Of a stretch of DNA of 64,000 nucleotides, positions 38,555 through 50,930 are shown in pieces; the first letter of the stretch is position 1; the number at the start of each line of letters is the position of its first letter. Source of the stretch: Flabesymbios commensalis (lineage: Eukaryota > Annelida > Polychaeta > Terebellida > Flabelligeridae); assembly GCA_964017125.1 (NCBI GenBank), contig OZ024912.1, forward strand, positions 64,772,390-64,836,389, read 5' to 3'. Made by a program: the position numbers and the translations under genes. Under the pieces are notes generated by a model that ran no database searches, was not told where the DNA came from, and was given only the letters and a program-made list of their open reading frames with translations.

Positions 38555-39658
38555 TCAATCTGTTGTTGAGACATTTTGAAAAAGGTGAGACATGGATTCT
38601 TGATTGTGAATTCGTCGAATAGCTTCAGAAAGCATCATGCTGACATCCACAGTTTTTATTTTACGACATTGCATTTTCTGAACCTCATGTGGTACTGTGT
38701 TTGTAACTACAACTTCATCAATCGGTGAGTCATCTATCAGTCTTGGGGCATCTGCAGACAAGAGACCATGTGTAGCCATGACATAAATCTTGTAAGCTCC
38801 GCGATCTTTCAAGGTTTGGGCTACAGTTACAAAAGACTGCACATCATCAACAATATCATCCACAACAATGGCAATTCTCCCTCCTACATCTCCAACAACA
38901 TTAATAGGTGGCTTCTCCTTTGTATGAACTGTTGGTAACAGCTTCATGCCAGGGCTAAAGCTACTTCTGTGTTCCACTTCTGGCAGTGGTGGTGACTGGC
39001 GACCATCATCCTGCTCAGACTCTGCCTGCTTCTCCTCACCATGAATAACTGCTATTGTCAGTCTCAGTCTTTCTGCATAGGAAGTAGCCCTTTTTACTGC
39101 ACCTGGATGACGAGCCACTATCACGGCATTTCTGTAGTCAGGGATTGACGTTCTCACATATTCAATCAGAAATGGAGAAGCCCGTAAGTTATCAACTGGA
39201 CAGTTAAAAAAACCCTGTATTTCTTTTTGGTGAAGATCCATAGTAATAATATGACTGAAACCAGTACGGCACAGCATCGTGGCTAGCAATTTAGAAACAA
39301 TGCAACCCCTTTTTCTCATTTTGCTTTGCTTGCAATATGGAAGGTATGGAACAACCCCTACAACTTTCCTGGCAGAAGAAGTCTGGCACGCGTATGCCAT
39401 AATCAACATCTCCATTATATCATTGTTCACATCTTTTGACCCAGTCTGTATGATATAAATGTCTTTGCCTCTGACAGATTCTCCGAGATCAACAATTGTT
39501 TCTCTGTTAGATTTATGGTAGGTATGTGCAACACCTAATTTTGTTCCCAGCTTGTCCGCGATCAGAGTTGCCAATTCAATGTTTGAGCTTCCGGTGAATA
39601 GCACCATTGGCACCTTTTTCCCAGCATGTAAGGCTGCCATGATAGGCTTAAACAGCAA
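38555..39658 (-). CDS. PRPSAP: PRPP synthetase-associated protein (PRPSAP1/2-like), single exon
   Basis: One uninterrupted 367-residue reading frame, close in length to human PRPSAP1 (356) and PRPSAP2 (369). These proteins lack full PRPS activity and bind catalytic PRPS subunits, restraining ribose-5-phosphate pyrophosphokinase output for purine, pyrimidine and NAD synthesis in the cytosol. Visible: KQSKMRKRG near 110-118, [16 protein letters not shown] at 136-151, [10 protein letters not shown] at 154-163, SYAERLRL at 193-200. An extra segment at about 209-255 (DDGRQSPP...[15 protein letters not shown]) is the insertion that separates associated proteins from catalytic [16 protein letters not shown] at 265-276 replaces the catalytic PRPP loop. 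A second Met at codon 7 (MAALHAG) could also start. Vertebrate genes are multi-exonic, so the intronless form suggests an old retrocopy or lineage intron loss. No poly(A) tract or flanking duplication is seen; paralogue assignment (1 or 2) is open. Confidence 0.93.
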   Translation of the reverse strand: MLFKPIMAALHAGKKVPMVLFTGSSNIELATLIADKLGTKLGVAHTYHKSNRETIVDLGESVRGKDIYIIQTGSKDVNNDIMEMLIMAYACQTSSARKVVGVVPYLPYCKQSKMRKRGCIVSKLLATMLCRTGFSHIITMDLHQKEIQGFFNCPVDNLRASPFLIEYVRTSIPDYRNAVIVARHPGAVKRATSYAERLRLTIAVIHGEEKQAESEQDDGRQSPPLPEVEHRSSFSPGMKLLPTVHTKEKPPINVVGDVGGRIAIVVDDIVDDVQSFVTVAQTLKDRGAYKIYVMATHGLLSADAPRLIDDSPIDEVVVTNTVPHEVQKMQCRKIKTVDVSMMLSEAIRRIHNQESMSHLFQNVSTTD

Positions 39659-40424
39659 CCTGTTATTATGCTAAACAATCATAAGTCTCAATTTTGTAGT
39701 AAATTATACAATTCAACTCAGGTTCATCTGTTCATCTACGCGATATTGCAATTTCCAGAATGACGCTGTCAACAGAATCGAAATCAATCACTCAGTCAGC
39801 TACCTACACCATGCTCCCGTTTTGGCAGTGCATCGTACAGCCAACAAAATTAAATGACAAAATTTTACACAATAGGCCCATATAGGCTTATAGCATGTCT
39901 AAAAATTTGGCATATTATTGCATCAAAAATCGAAATAATTTTAATATTGATAATAGGCCTATTATAGTTAGGCATATCAGTTGACTACTTGATCATTGCC
40001 AGATAGAAAGATCGACAATAAGTATTACAAAATGGAGAGATTTATTCAAACGACATAGGCCTACCAGTAATTCATTTCTTGTCTTCTACATAATATTAGT
40101 AGATGTCCACTAAGTACACCCCGGGATCATTATTTTTGCAGAGCAAGATTTGATTATTGTCTGAGGTCCAATTTAAATAGTTTTCTAAACCAAAAAAGTA
40201 GGGCATACACCAGGGGCATAGATCTACTTCATGCAGAATAATTCCAATTTGACCACCATTTATATTAATGCTTTTGAGACACCCGCTCAGTGTGAACATA
40301 TGTCTCCACAAGTGTACAAGAAATTTTTAGTTTTTGTGACGTGGCAAAACACAGATATATTGGGCTATATAGCTATATATATTATATACGTCTTGATCGT
40401 AGGCCTACCGCCGAACGAGCTTGC
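39659..40424. other. Region upstream of PRPSAP, no gene seen
   Basis: No coding segment, TATA or CCAAT cluster. The PRPSAP promoter and 5' UTR should lie here, reading leftward. AT-rich with four TAGGCCTA octamers. Confidence 0.35.
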
Positions 40425-43400
40425 TTAACCCTTACTCTGGTTAAAGCCGATATATCGGATCATGGCTATTCTGGCTAAAGCCGATATATCGGCTCGCATT
40501 ACTGTATGCACATGTTAGTACATTAGTTTGCCCTAAGAATACATTTAAAAAAAAAAACATTTTAAAATGACGAAATACTGTATACAAGTTATATTTATTG
40601 CCTCAAAAACACTTTTATTCGTAAAAAAAAGTACTTTCTAATCGAATCCGTGTCATGTGACACGCGATTTTCAAAATGGCGGCGTAAACATGCTGAATGG
40701 CAAAATATGGGACTGTTTTTTTTTTAATTTTGTTGCGTGTACGCTCACCAGACACGAATCCACGAACAGAATGTTAAGATTTGGAAAGCGACATTTACCC
40801 CTGATAAGATTGATAGTGAAAATGACGAGATAGGTTCAGATGAAACCGATTCATAGAGTGAAATGTGGGCCGACATGACACGGCGTGGGCGATAATGCAA
40901 AGAGTCAACGCAAGTTGGGGTCGGCGATGATTTTAGAATGCGTGAGCTGCTGCTGCAACCAAGCCAGCCTGAGCGGCAGTGACAACATTTCAGGTAGGCT
41001 TAAATTAATATTGCATAGTCTTCATGACATGGGCCCTCCCGGTGAGGGGGGGGGGGGGGGTGGTAGGAGTGAGGGGATTCTGAAGGGGGGGGGGCGTAAA
41101 ATGTTGTTTTTTTTGATAAATCCCATCATAGAATAATAATTAATAATTGTAAGTGGGGAAATGTTATGCACCCAGTCCCAGTCATGTATTTTTTATAGAC
41201 CATAGATGTCACCAGCCTATATATGATAAAAAACTGGCTGACTTTTTTTTGTGTGTCTTCGGGCCGCTAGCATGGCTAATATTATTTCTAAATTCAAATA
41301 TTTCTTGAAATATTTGTCGAAACACATTTTATTTTTCTTCAAATGCAAAACCGTGAGAGTCGGCACAGTAAAAAATGTTTTTGGCCGTGACAGTTTGCAC
41401 CCTCCCCCATATATCCTACAAGTTCAGGCCCCAACCTGTTTTCCCCCACACGTTCGGCCTCCTATGTACGTTTGCTTAATTTATTTCTGAGGTACTACGA
41501 CATGATAGGATCTTGTGGTACAAAAACGTAGAGACGACGCTGGCCATTCCATTATTTGGCACGTTCACCCGGGTCACAGTGTCATGGATCATTATTTGCA
41601 GCCGGTCATATACAAATTATTCTAAAACATGCTAAAATATATTTGTAAATATATTTTTAAAACATTAATGTTGGCTGTCACAGTTGACTATGTAATTATT
41701 GTCTCTCTATGTATGTTCTATTCATAATATATACTGGTTAAAATTATAATAGACCTATATCATGAATGTTTCAGGTAGCTATGTGACGTCTATGCTAAAA
41801 TGTCCATTTTGTTTTTATTCCAACTTTAATTGTTTTTGCATGGATTGGTGAAGCAAAGTGAAATTAATTGTACCTATTGTGTAGTTATATCCTATAGGAC
41901 AATACATGTGTGGGTGGGCGGAATGTTATATGACTGTGTAAGGGGTTACAAAATTAAATCATGTAAAATATTTGTATTGTCTGGAACTGTTATGTTAGAT
42001 AAAATGTACTAGCCACTTAATGATTTGTTTAATGTATTGTTTCAGAAATGATACCTGGAGTTGTAGATGTTGGATTAACTTAGTGGAAAGGATGTTGTCG
42101 ATCCAGCTGACCAGATGATTGACTGCAAAACTGTCAAATAGTAGAAATGCTGAATGCATATATGTAAGTTACATCATTATAAGGTATATTTAAATTTGCA
42201 AAGCTCATAAATTGTCTGATTAGGCCCTCATCGTATTTATACATGTAATATTTCTGGAGAAGCCACTGTCAGGTACATACATGTATCAGTAAGCATTGTT
42301 TGTTCAAAATTCACAGGGTACTGTAAATCAATGTAAAACATGCTGGCCTAAAAATAAAAACAATTATAGTGGCGGTAGAACCATAAAAGCAGTATTCAAG
42401 TGAAGCAGAAAGAATTAAGGAAGTCATTTATGATGACTTAAAATTTAAAAAAAAATTGCTCTCTATGGTTGGTATGAAAATATTTCAGCGTTGTAAGGGT
42501 TAGCATTTGTTAAGTACATGTACATATTTATCATCACCTCTGCCTAACCTGAACCAGAACATCGTCATATTTTGCCTTGTAACATTAATTTAAATGATAT
42601 ACAATACGGTTACCAATATCAATGTATTGTTATATTTGCAGGCTGACTCTCAAGCAGACAAGCACCTTTCACACAAGCATTTTGTATTATCAGGGCTAGG
42701 GTCTTGGATGATTGTGAACCACTGTAAAAGAATAAGATACAGCCTGTTTTCCCGAATGTGTACAGTCCAGTTGACAGAGAGTCTACAAGCGTTCATCCTA
42801 TGATCGAGTGTACCACTGTCTGCCTAGCTCTTTGTGTTGGACAATGTTTCAGAACCTTATATTGGACAGTGCCTGATCTATTGCTGGGCATTTGTCATGT
42901 AATTTGTTCATTATTATGTATACATGAAGTCGGTCTCAATATTATTAGCAACGCTTAGTTTTTGCTGATTTCTTTATCAAATTCTCAACCAATTTTGTCT
43001 TTTTTTATGACATTTTGCAAGAATTTTGAAGTCTTCCGACAAGAACAGTATTATATGACAATTTAGCGGAAATTTAGTGAACATTTCAGAAAAATTAGAC
43101 CATTTGACATGACTAGAATTGTAATTCTTTGATTACAAGTGAAGAAAGGGTCTGTAGAGGTGGGTTATAATAAAATGCTTATTATAGTGTTATAGTAACC
43201 TTTACAATATGCAATATAAATTTTATGATTATTTTATGAATTTGTTGAGGTAATATGTACACATGTAGATAGTATTTGATTTAGTTAAAAAAAACACTAA
43301 AGGTCATTTTTAACATATTTTAGTGAAATCTGACTTTGAAATGACCTTTATATGACACTAGTGTAACCTATCAGCAATAAATATGCAAAGTAACAAATAT

Positions 43401-45525
43401 TGTCTCATGTTATGTTGTGTTTAAATGGCAACATTAGTTGTGTAGTTATAAATCAAATGAGAAAAGTGGTATTCTCATTAGTTAGTAACATTGCTGCCAG
43501 TGAAGCAACATATTAGTGTGTGAAATCAACTTGAGTTATAAATGTATATCACTCGTCTCCCACTGTGAAAGTACAGTTTTTCCATGTATTTTACCTTGAA
43601 ATGACCTTGATGTGACCTTAGGTGAAGAGCTGCTTCAATTATAGCCCTGGTTTGTGCGACCATTGTTACTCAGTATTGATATTGGCTTACACATGTTACA
43701 ACAGCATAGATGTGTAGGCCCATTTGCAGCAGATTGGTCCAGATATGAAAATCTACCTGTTATTTGTTACATCTTTGCATATCAGATGCGGTGAAATACC
43801 AGTGCTTTGAGCTGATTTGACCTAGCTGTGACCTTGAAGTGAACTTGCTGTGACCTTGAGTAACACTCGCATGAAGCACAACCCATGTCACCATGTGTAC
43901 TAGCGTTGGGATTCATCAGCTTTAATGGCAGTGCTGGTCATTGGTCCAAAAATGACAATCTGCCTGTTATTTGGTCCATTTCTGCCATAATAGAGAGGGG
44001 TGACATAAGGGTGGTTTGATGGGGTATTACCCTTCCAACCCCAATATTACCCCCATAACCTCTTGTTTTTTTTTGTGTACCTCAGTGTTCGGGCTTAGGT
44101 GGGTTACAACCATCATAGACATCTGAAATGAACATAATTAGAGCAAAAACTACAAACATAAGCTATTTTTACCCAATTTGAGCTGATTTGACCTTGATGT
44201 GACCCTGAGATGACCTTTCCATGACCTTGGGGTAGCACCCCATTTAGCACAACCCCAACTCTTGTCACCATGTCTGCTAGGTTTGGGCTTTATCAGCTTT
44301 AATGGCAGTGCTGGTCATTGGTCCAAAAATGACAATCTGCCTGTTATTTGGTCCATTTCTGCCATTTTAGAGATGAGTGGCATAGGGGTCGTGTGATGGG
44401 GTATTACCCCTTCAACCACAATATAGTGTACCTCTCCGTGCGGGCCTAGGTGGGTTACAACCATCATAGACATCTCAAATGAACGTAATGGTAGCAAAAA
44501 CTACACAAATCAGCTATTTTTACCCAATTTGAGCTGATTTGACCTTGCTATGACCTTGAGATGACCTTGCCATGACCTTGGGTTAGCACCCCATGAAGCA
44601 CAACTCCAACCCTTGCCACTATGTGTACTAGGGTTGAGCTTCATCAACTTTGTTGGCAGTGCTGGTCATTGGTCCAAAATGACATTCTGCCTGTTATTTG
44701 GCCCATTTCTGCCATTTTAGAGAGGGGTGACATTAGGTTGGTTTTTGATGGGGTATTACCCCTCCAACCCCTATATTACCCCCATAACCTCTTGGGGTTT
44801 TTTGGTGTACCTCTGTGTTTGGGTCTAGGTGGGTTACAACCATCATAGACATCTCAAATAAACATAATTGAAGCAAAAACTACACGAATAAGCTATTTTT
44901 ACCCAATTTGAGCTGATTTGACCTTGCTGTGACCTTGAGATGACCTTGCCATGACCTAGGGGTAGCACCCCATAAAGCACGACCCCAACCCTTGCCACTA
45001 TGTGTACTAGGGTCGGGCTTCATCAACTTTGTTGGCAGTGGTGGTCATTGGTCCAAAAATGACATTCTGCCAGTTATTTGGTCCATTTCTGCCATTTTAG
45101 AGAGGGGTGACATAAGGTTGGTTTTTGATGGGGTATTACCCCTCCAACCCCTATATTACCCCCATAACCTCTTGGGGTTTTTTGGTGTACCTCAGTGCTC
45201 GGGCCTAGGTAGGTTACAACCATCATAGACAACTCAAATGAAAATAATCGGAGCAAAAACTACAAAAATAAGCTATTTTTACCCAATTTGAGCTGATTTG
45301 ACCTTGCTGTGACCTTGGGATGACCTTGCCATGACCTAGGGGTAGCATCCTCATGAAGCCCAACCCCAACCAATGTCACCATGTGTAATGGATTTTGGCT
45401 TCATCGGCTTTGATGGGATCGCTGGCTATTGGTTTAAATATGTCATTTTTTTTATGTTTTTGGACAAAATCCCTTGCCAGTGACACAATGCATATGGCAT
45501 ATTCTCATACCAGAGTAAGGGTTAA
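40425..45525. mobile_element. 5.1-kb TTAA-bounded piggyBac-like element (non-autonomous)
   Basis: Left end TTAACCCTTACTCTGGT (40425) and right end ACCAGAGTAAGGGTTAA (to 45525) are perfect 17-base inverses, made of TTAA plus a 13-bp inverted repeat starting CCCTT. That matches piggyBac biology: TTAA target, short TIR beginning with C's. The left end carries two GCCGATATATCGG palindromes. 40750-40855 reads an acidic Ser/Asp/Glu frame (KIDSENDEIGSDETD) reminiscent of piggyBac transposase N-termini, but no DDD core is readable. The right third is the satellite at 43590-45470. Shorter relatives share the TTAACCCTT ends. Confidence 0.6.
43590..45470. repeat. 350-380-bp tandem satellite with 11-bp-phased TGACCTTG runs
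   Basis: Monomer landmark GGCAGTGCTGGTCATTGGTC recurs at about 43927, 44304, 44653 and, diverged, 45032. Each monomer has TCTGCCTGTTATTTGG, a GATGGGGTATTACCC block and a run of three to four TGACCTTG words. In the clearest monomer these start at 44540, 44551, 44562 and 44573, exactly 11 bp apart. Half-site runs lie near 43817, 44190, 44540, 44920 and 45300. Confidence 0.85.
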
Positions 45526-47840
45526 GATATCTTTGGCTCCATCTGGAATCAGTCAAGTGATATAGGCCTCAATTTTCCACCCGATGCAACATAGTCCATC
45601 TTTTGTTTTTGACAAAAATATCTTTGTGAGTCATAAAAAACGTTCAAATCTTCTTAGATATTGTTCGGATTTTTAAGTGTGATACCAAATGACTGGTCTA
45701 GCTATCACGTGACCTCTCCCAGGTACACGCGAAATACACTTGAGAGCATTCAGTTGTCACCTGAATCCCAGTTAGAACCGCATCACTCGCGTCGCTTAGG
45801 CATGTAGTATACCTTCGCCGTAAGATGAACATATTTCACGTCAGAAATACAGAACTAGGTCTCCCTCCAGTGCGCAAAAGAGTTCCAAAAGAAAACACTT
45901 TTTTGCAATATATCAAGATAATGAACATCTCGGGAGTATTATTAGGTTGTTTATGAATTACAATTGTACCGATTGGCTATAGCTGGATATTCAATTTTCA
46001 CTTCCTTTAATGGAACAAGTGAATTCGCCAGTGTCCTTGAGTACGAATATTCAAGGCCAATAGCCATTGTACGAATATTAGGCTAATACACCTTTTTCAA
46101 TAACAACACGCCATACGGTGAGCAACGCTGAACTGTTTTAATCAGACAACTGTTACACACTTATCAATGACAACACGCCACACCGTGAGCAACTCGGAAC
46201 TGTTTTAATCAGACAATTGCTCACTGCGCAAACTCGTGCAAGCAGTCTATTGGCTTGTTATCCCTTATCCATTATGTAAACACAACAATAATCATTATGG
46301 ATGTTGATGCAATACATTTTCGTTGTACCAACTAACAGACTTGATGATCCCAAAAAACATCCCAAGTTATCACCCCTGCATGCCCCCCCCCCCCCCATGC
46401 GATCTTGTAGCATACACACTGCAGTCGCTAATTAAGATTGTGCTGAATAAGTGAATGGTGGCTTACCTCTACCATCTGCACTTTGTGTAAGCATTGTCAC
46501 AGGCGACAGCCTTAAGTAGTGATGATGACATAACTTGTTAGAGCCCCCCCCCCATTTCATCTAAACAGATTTTGAAAGAACTATAGGCCTACATAGCCAT
46601 ACACCAATACGAACATTCCTTTTGAGACATTATTTGAATCCATATATCCGGTATTAGGACCGAATGAGCCACTATGGTAAGTTTGTGGCTTGCATGATAT
46701 GTGAAATTTCTCAAGATCCAATGATATTGAAAAAACTTGGATTGAGGCCGACATATATGGATCTCCAAGTAGGCCTACCAGACAAATCCTAGCTGTTTCA
46801 CATTTAACTTCTTTGAAAAAAATATTTAAGGGTCACTATGTAGCACCGCATTCAGCACATGGAGTAGCCCTACTAATATCATTGCCAAGGCATAATAGAC
46901 ATCAGACGCAATATGTCATATATGCATGAAGTGACTTGTAGAATAAACTGTTTGAGTTTTGCCGAAAACTTGAGACAGCTTTACCAATATTATGTAAGTA
47001 CTTGGTACTTGAGATACCCTCGATATTGATAAGCACTGATTCAGCCAAACAACGTAAAAAAATCCAAGTAGAATGTCCACCACACTCCCAGAGATTAGCA
47101 TCAGTGTCCGAGTTGATGTCAGGAGTAAAGTTGACACACTTGAGGAAATAATGACGCAACTCGATCATTTCAGTTATGATGTTGAGACCTTCGTCAATGA
47201 CATCACCAAATAATATGCTTTACCAGACACAATTCGAGATTATATACTAGTATACTCAGGCAAAACTTTGAGGGGATAGAAAGACCTTGTCCAAATTTGA
47301 ATTATGTAGAAACAAATATATCACATAAATTTATTAAAGTGAATAGTGAATAAATCGGAAAACAATCCTTCTTCACTTTAATTACTAAAATTTCAAGCAG
47401 ATGGTAGTGGTGCCTCGCTGTCATGTAATGACAAGTACAAGCTTAGCGACAAATTGAAAAAAGGAGCAGCAGCTGAGACGTTAATGTAGATGAACAGTCA
47501 TGATTCATGAATGACAATCAAGCCACAAATGCAAAAGCATCAAACAAATTCTTCTAGCCATTTCTGTCTAACATCAAACCGAAACATAGTTTGACTGGCT
47601 GTTCAGTCAGCAAGATTTTGGATGAAACGGCCGACGCATTGATGCTACCATTTCTGTAGCAAGTACAGATCAATAAATTGTGATCATATACCTCCAGATA
47701 CGGGTGTATTGCTACTAACACTGAAGAAGATACCCACAACATAATCCTTCATTTGTGGCAGGTGTGAGTGGCAAAATGCGGCTGATTCTCCTCAAAACCA
47801 TAGTATGATTAGATTGGTATCAACTAGATACCTCCTTAAT
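45526..47840. other. Repeat-rich intergenic DNA, no gene recognised
   Basis: Contains a roughly 60-bp direct duplication at 46103-46220 (ACAACACGCCAYACCGTGAGCAAC ... TGTTTTAATCAGACAA), C-runs near 46383 and 46545, and short frames without recognisable similarity. Confidence 0.4.
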
Positions 47841-47842
47841 TG

Positions 47843-48148
47843 TCAAATGGGATTTTGTTTTTCGTATTGTGATATGATATTGTGCTATATGGTATTGCAA
47901 AATGCTACGTAATTTCCATTATGTTAGTGTTATTATGCTTGTTTTCATCTCATTGTGCCACGTGTGGTAATTTAAGTTATAGTGTATCAAATGACAACTT
48001 GCTTATAGCATTCCGGATGTCGCATGGTACACTATGCGATGAAAACAAGCATAATGACACTGCCACAATGGAAATTACGTTGCAGTTTGCAATACCATAT
48101 GGCATAATGTCATGTCACAATATGAAAAACTAAATCCCATTTGGCATT
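47843..48148. repeat. 306-bp foldback with about 125-bp arms
   Basis: The left arm (AAATGGGATTTTGTTTTTCG ... GCTTGTTTTCATC) is mirrored by the right arm (GATGAAAACAAGCATAATG ... CTAAATCCCATTT) at roughly 85-90% identity around a 50-base loop. Looks like a miniature foldback transposon; a long-hairpin RNA could form if transcribed. Confidence 0.75.
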
Positions 48149-48149
48149 T

Positions 48150-49051
48150 TAGAATTTTGACATCAATTATACGCCATAATTTCCCCGTATACAAGTTCAT
48201 GTAAGGTCAGAAACATGACAATTTTGTGCTAGAACTACTCCATGGGTCTCACTGGTCATTTTGAGGTGCTATATGACATATTACTTCAACACGAATTTGA
48301 AAGTTAATGTTTTATCTTTTCAATGTATTTTAGTAATTTCGCAATCCCCTTGAAAAACACACACAAAATGTATAAAACATTGGCACCAAGATTTTTCTAT
48401 ATCAATATATCCCTATGTTCACCAAAAAAGTGTGCAACATAAATTAACAAAGTTTGCAAACATGACCCTAAATATCAATATTATGTCCTTGTACTGCCTT
48501 CCAAAAATAGATCCAAGCTATTGATAGCCAACACAATTGTTTGTCTTTTGAGGGAATATTAAAATTAATAACGATCAACGTACATATAGTGTACATAATG
48601 TTAATTTTGATGTATTTAATTTATTCTTTAAATAGAATATTACTTCCAGCGACCTGTAATACAAGACCGGGCAGTAATAACCAACCGTTTCGGTAATTAC
48701 AAGGCACCAGGCAGTAATTACCATGCAAGAGTGCCTGCCACTTTCCGACAGTAGAGATCTTCATGCAAATGTACCAAGTAGAGACCTCAAGATTTCTGGG
48801 TAAAAAATCGTTTCCGATTACGTTGCCACCTAGTGAATACAAGAAAGAATTGTCTGATTTATGGAAAATGGCAATAATTAGCTTAATAATCTACGTGATT
48901 ATATTATCATTTAAAATAATTGATAAAAAAAGGAAAAATAGTTGTGTTCCCTTTCTTTTTTTTCATATGAGCCTAGTATCACAAATAAAATGGCCCTGCT
49001 GAATCTTGTCTATAATTGTTACAATACAAGCCTGAGGGCTACAGTTAGGGC
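48150..49051. other. Intergenic, nothing recognised
   Basis: AT-rich with no coding segment above background. A small GGCAGTAATWACC repeat is near 48670-48720. Confidence 0.35.
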
Positions 49052-50930
49052 TGTTGGATATTGTGCCAATCAAGGCACAGTGTTGGCATTTGCCTGTGAC
49101 TGATCAACCGCTGTCACTCGGACTGGAGGGCCTCAAGCCAATGTTGGGACAGCATTGGCTCTTGGTCCACTGGTGGTGTTAGTTGATTGGCTAGACTTGT
49201 TATTTGTTGTTCGAACGCATAGGTATGATTGGCCGTGAACAGAGTCGCCCGCTCTGAGTGAACAGGCGGCTCTGGAAACGTCACTCATTCAAGAAACAGC
49301 AAGAGAGAGAGTTGGAGAGTCAATCACTGAATGAATGTAGCACTGCACTGTATGAATGTAAGGCACATGATTAGATTATGACAACACCCTGACGAACTTG
49401 CTTGGATATGGAATGGAAATAAAGAATATGAATTGGCGCTTCTAGTTGTCTTTTGTGGGGAGAGGTTCCGTGGAGTTGTGAGCTTTACATGGTGCCCAGG
49501 AATATTCGAAGCCTCTCCCTACAAACGACAGATGGGTGAAATGGACTAATTGTATGATGATAGTGGACAAACTTTAACGGTGTGTGTTGTGCGCAGTGCT
49601 GGGGCCATTGTACGTGGTGAGTGTTAATATTGACAGACTGTAACGACGATGTTGTACGCGGTGTTGTGTCACCGTACGCGGCGAGAGTTATTGTGGTCAG
49701 TACAGTGAACTACCCGCATCATGCCTTCGAAGGCGCTGTTACAGAGAAGAATGACAATAATGACATGGCTTACGCTCAGCGCTGGTAAGATCGATTTGTT
49801 ACTGGCAAACCCAGAGAGCCCTCCCTCGTGTACTGAGGTTCAAGTTCAAGGCTTTTGGATTTCTGGAAAAGTATAAGCCGGTGTACGTACGGGCGAACAG
49901 TTTCTGGAGGCTAAGAACACATCTCTAACGCCCAATACTAGCTTGCCTAGTCCAGGAGACTCACTGCTGAAGTCAACTGTGTCGGAGGTTTCATCGGCAA
50001 GATTACTGAAGTTAGAGTTGCCTAAGTTTACGGGCGACCTCAAAGCCTGGGCCCACTTCTGGGGTTCGTTTGAGGCGCACATCCACAACAGTAAACATTC
50101 GAAAATTGTCAAATTTTCATACCTGATATCGCTTTTGTCGGGTTCAGCTTTGGCGGCCGTGCAAGGACTCTCTCTTACTGCTGACCATCATGATACTGCT
50201 ATCGCCATATGGAAGTAGCAGTTCGGGGATCCGCAAGTACAGATTTTCCGTCATGTGGAGGAATTGTATAATTTATCACCCCCCTCACCGAATGTTACGG
50301 CTGATTGTGGCAGTTGTATAACACGTTGCACAGTCAAGTTAGAAGTTTACAGATGCTTGGTGTTCAAGGGAGCCAATATGGGGTTTTGCTTACACCCATG
50401 GTGCTGGGCAAGTTGCCCATGGAATGTCGGCTGGAGTGGGCACGCAACAGTGGCGGAAAGGAAGGTGACTTGGACTTTCTTTTAAGTAGTTTACATGAAG
50501 AACTTAAACCTCGCTTCCTGTTACACAAGCAGGACACATGAACCTCCAAGCCGTGCTCAATTTACCCCCCCCCCCCTTACTCACTCCCACAGTTACATAG
50601 ACGAGCCGCTGCTACACTGTACAGTGCGGCTCCAACCACGCCTGTTCATTGTGTGATGTGCAGTGGATCTTATTTCATAGCTCAATGTTCTCAATTTCTA
50701 CAGTTGCCATATAGGGGGAGAAGAGACGAATGTTATCGCCATAGATTGTGTTATGCCTGCTTAAATATTATTATCACATCACTGCAGGAGGCGGCGTCTG
50801 GTCTTAAGCAATGAGCTCTTTATCATTACATTGCTAGCTTGGGTGATGGCACGGCGTACGCGAATGGTTGGCTAACGATGACGGTTCAATGATGGTGGTT
50901 TCAAACACACTGTTCAGAAAGCAGAGCACA
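49052..50930 (+). mobile_element. BEL/Pao LTR retrotransposon remnant (5' LTR, PBS, gag)
   Basis: Fossil element. Candidate 5' LTR 49052-49489 starts TGTTGGATATTG, ends CTTTACA and has an AATAAA near its end. It is followed by a primer-site-like TGGTGCCCAGG. From about 49,900 the gag reads LLKLELPKFTGDLKAW, FWGSFEAHIHNS and YGVLLTPMVLGKLPMECRLE, the gag domain of BEL/Pao elements (DUF1759). A cysteine-rich piece with a zinc-knuckle-like pattern lies at about 50,640-50,800. No pol or 3' LTR is seen. Broken, with several breaks; moderately old by its divergence. Confidence 0.75.

Noticed and set aside
41041-41096. G-runs (also 46383, 50568, 62184 as C-runs) as functional quadruplex sites
   Set aside because: Plain homopolymer runs scattered in repeats; no positional link to a gene, and length is unreliable in assemblies.
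44621-45228. Repeated 75-78-codon frames in the satellite as a duplicated protein
   Set aside because: They repeat only because the satellite monomer repeats; frame is not kept in all monomers and composition is not protein-like.
43590-45470. Tandem array as a CRISPR-like array
   Set aside because: Monomers are long and diverged with no unique spacers, and the host is a eukaryote.
46902-47742. Minus-strand frames (88 and 62 codons) considered as exons of one gene
   Set aside because: No recognisable domain, no start or splice support; lengths are within chance for AT-rich DNA.
47843-48148. A microRNA gene
   Set aside because: Arms of about 125 bp with uniform pairing fit a foldback transposon better than a miRNA precursor; no RNA evidence available.
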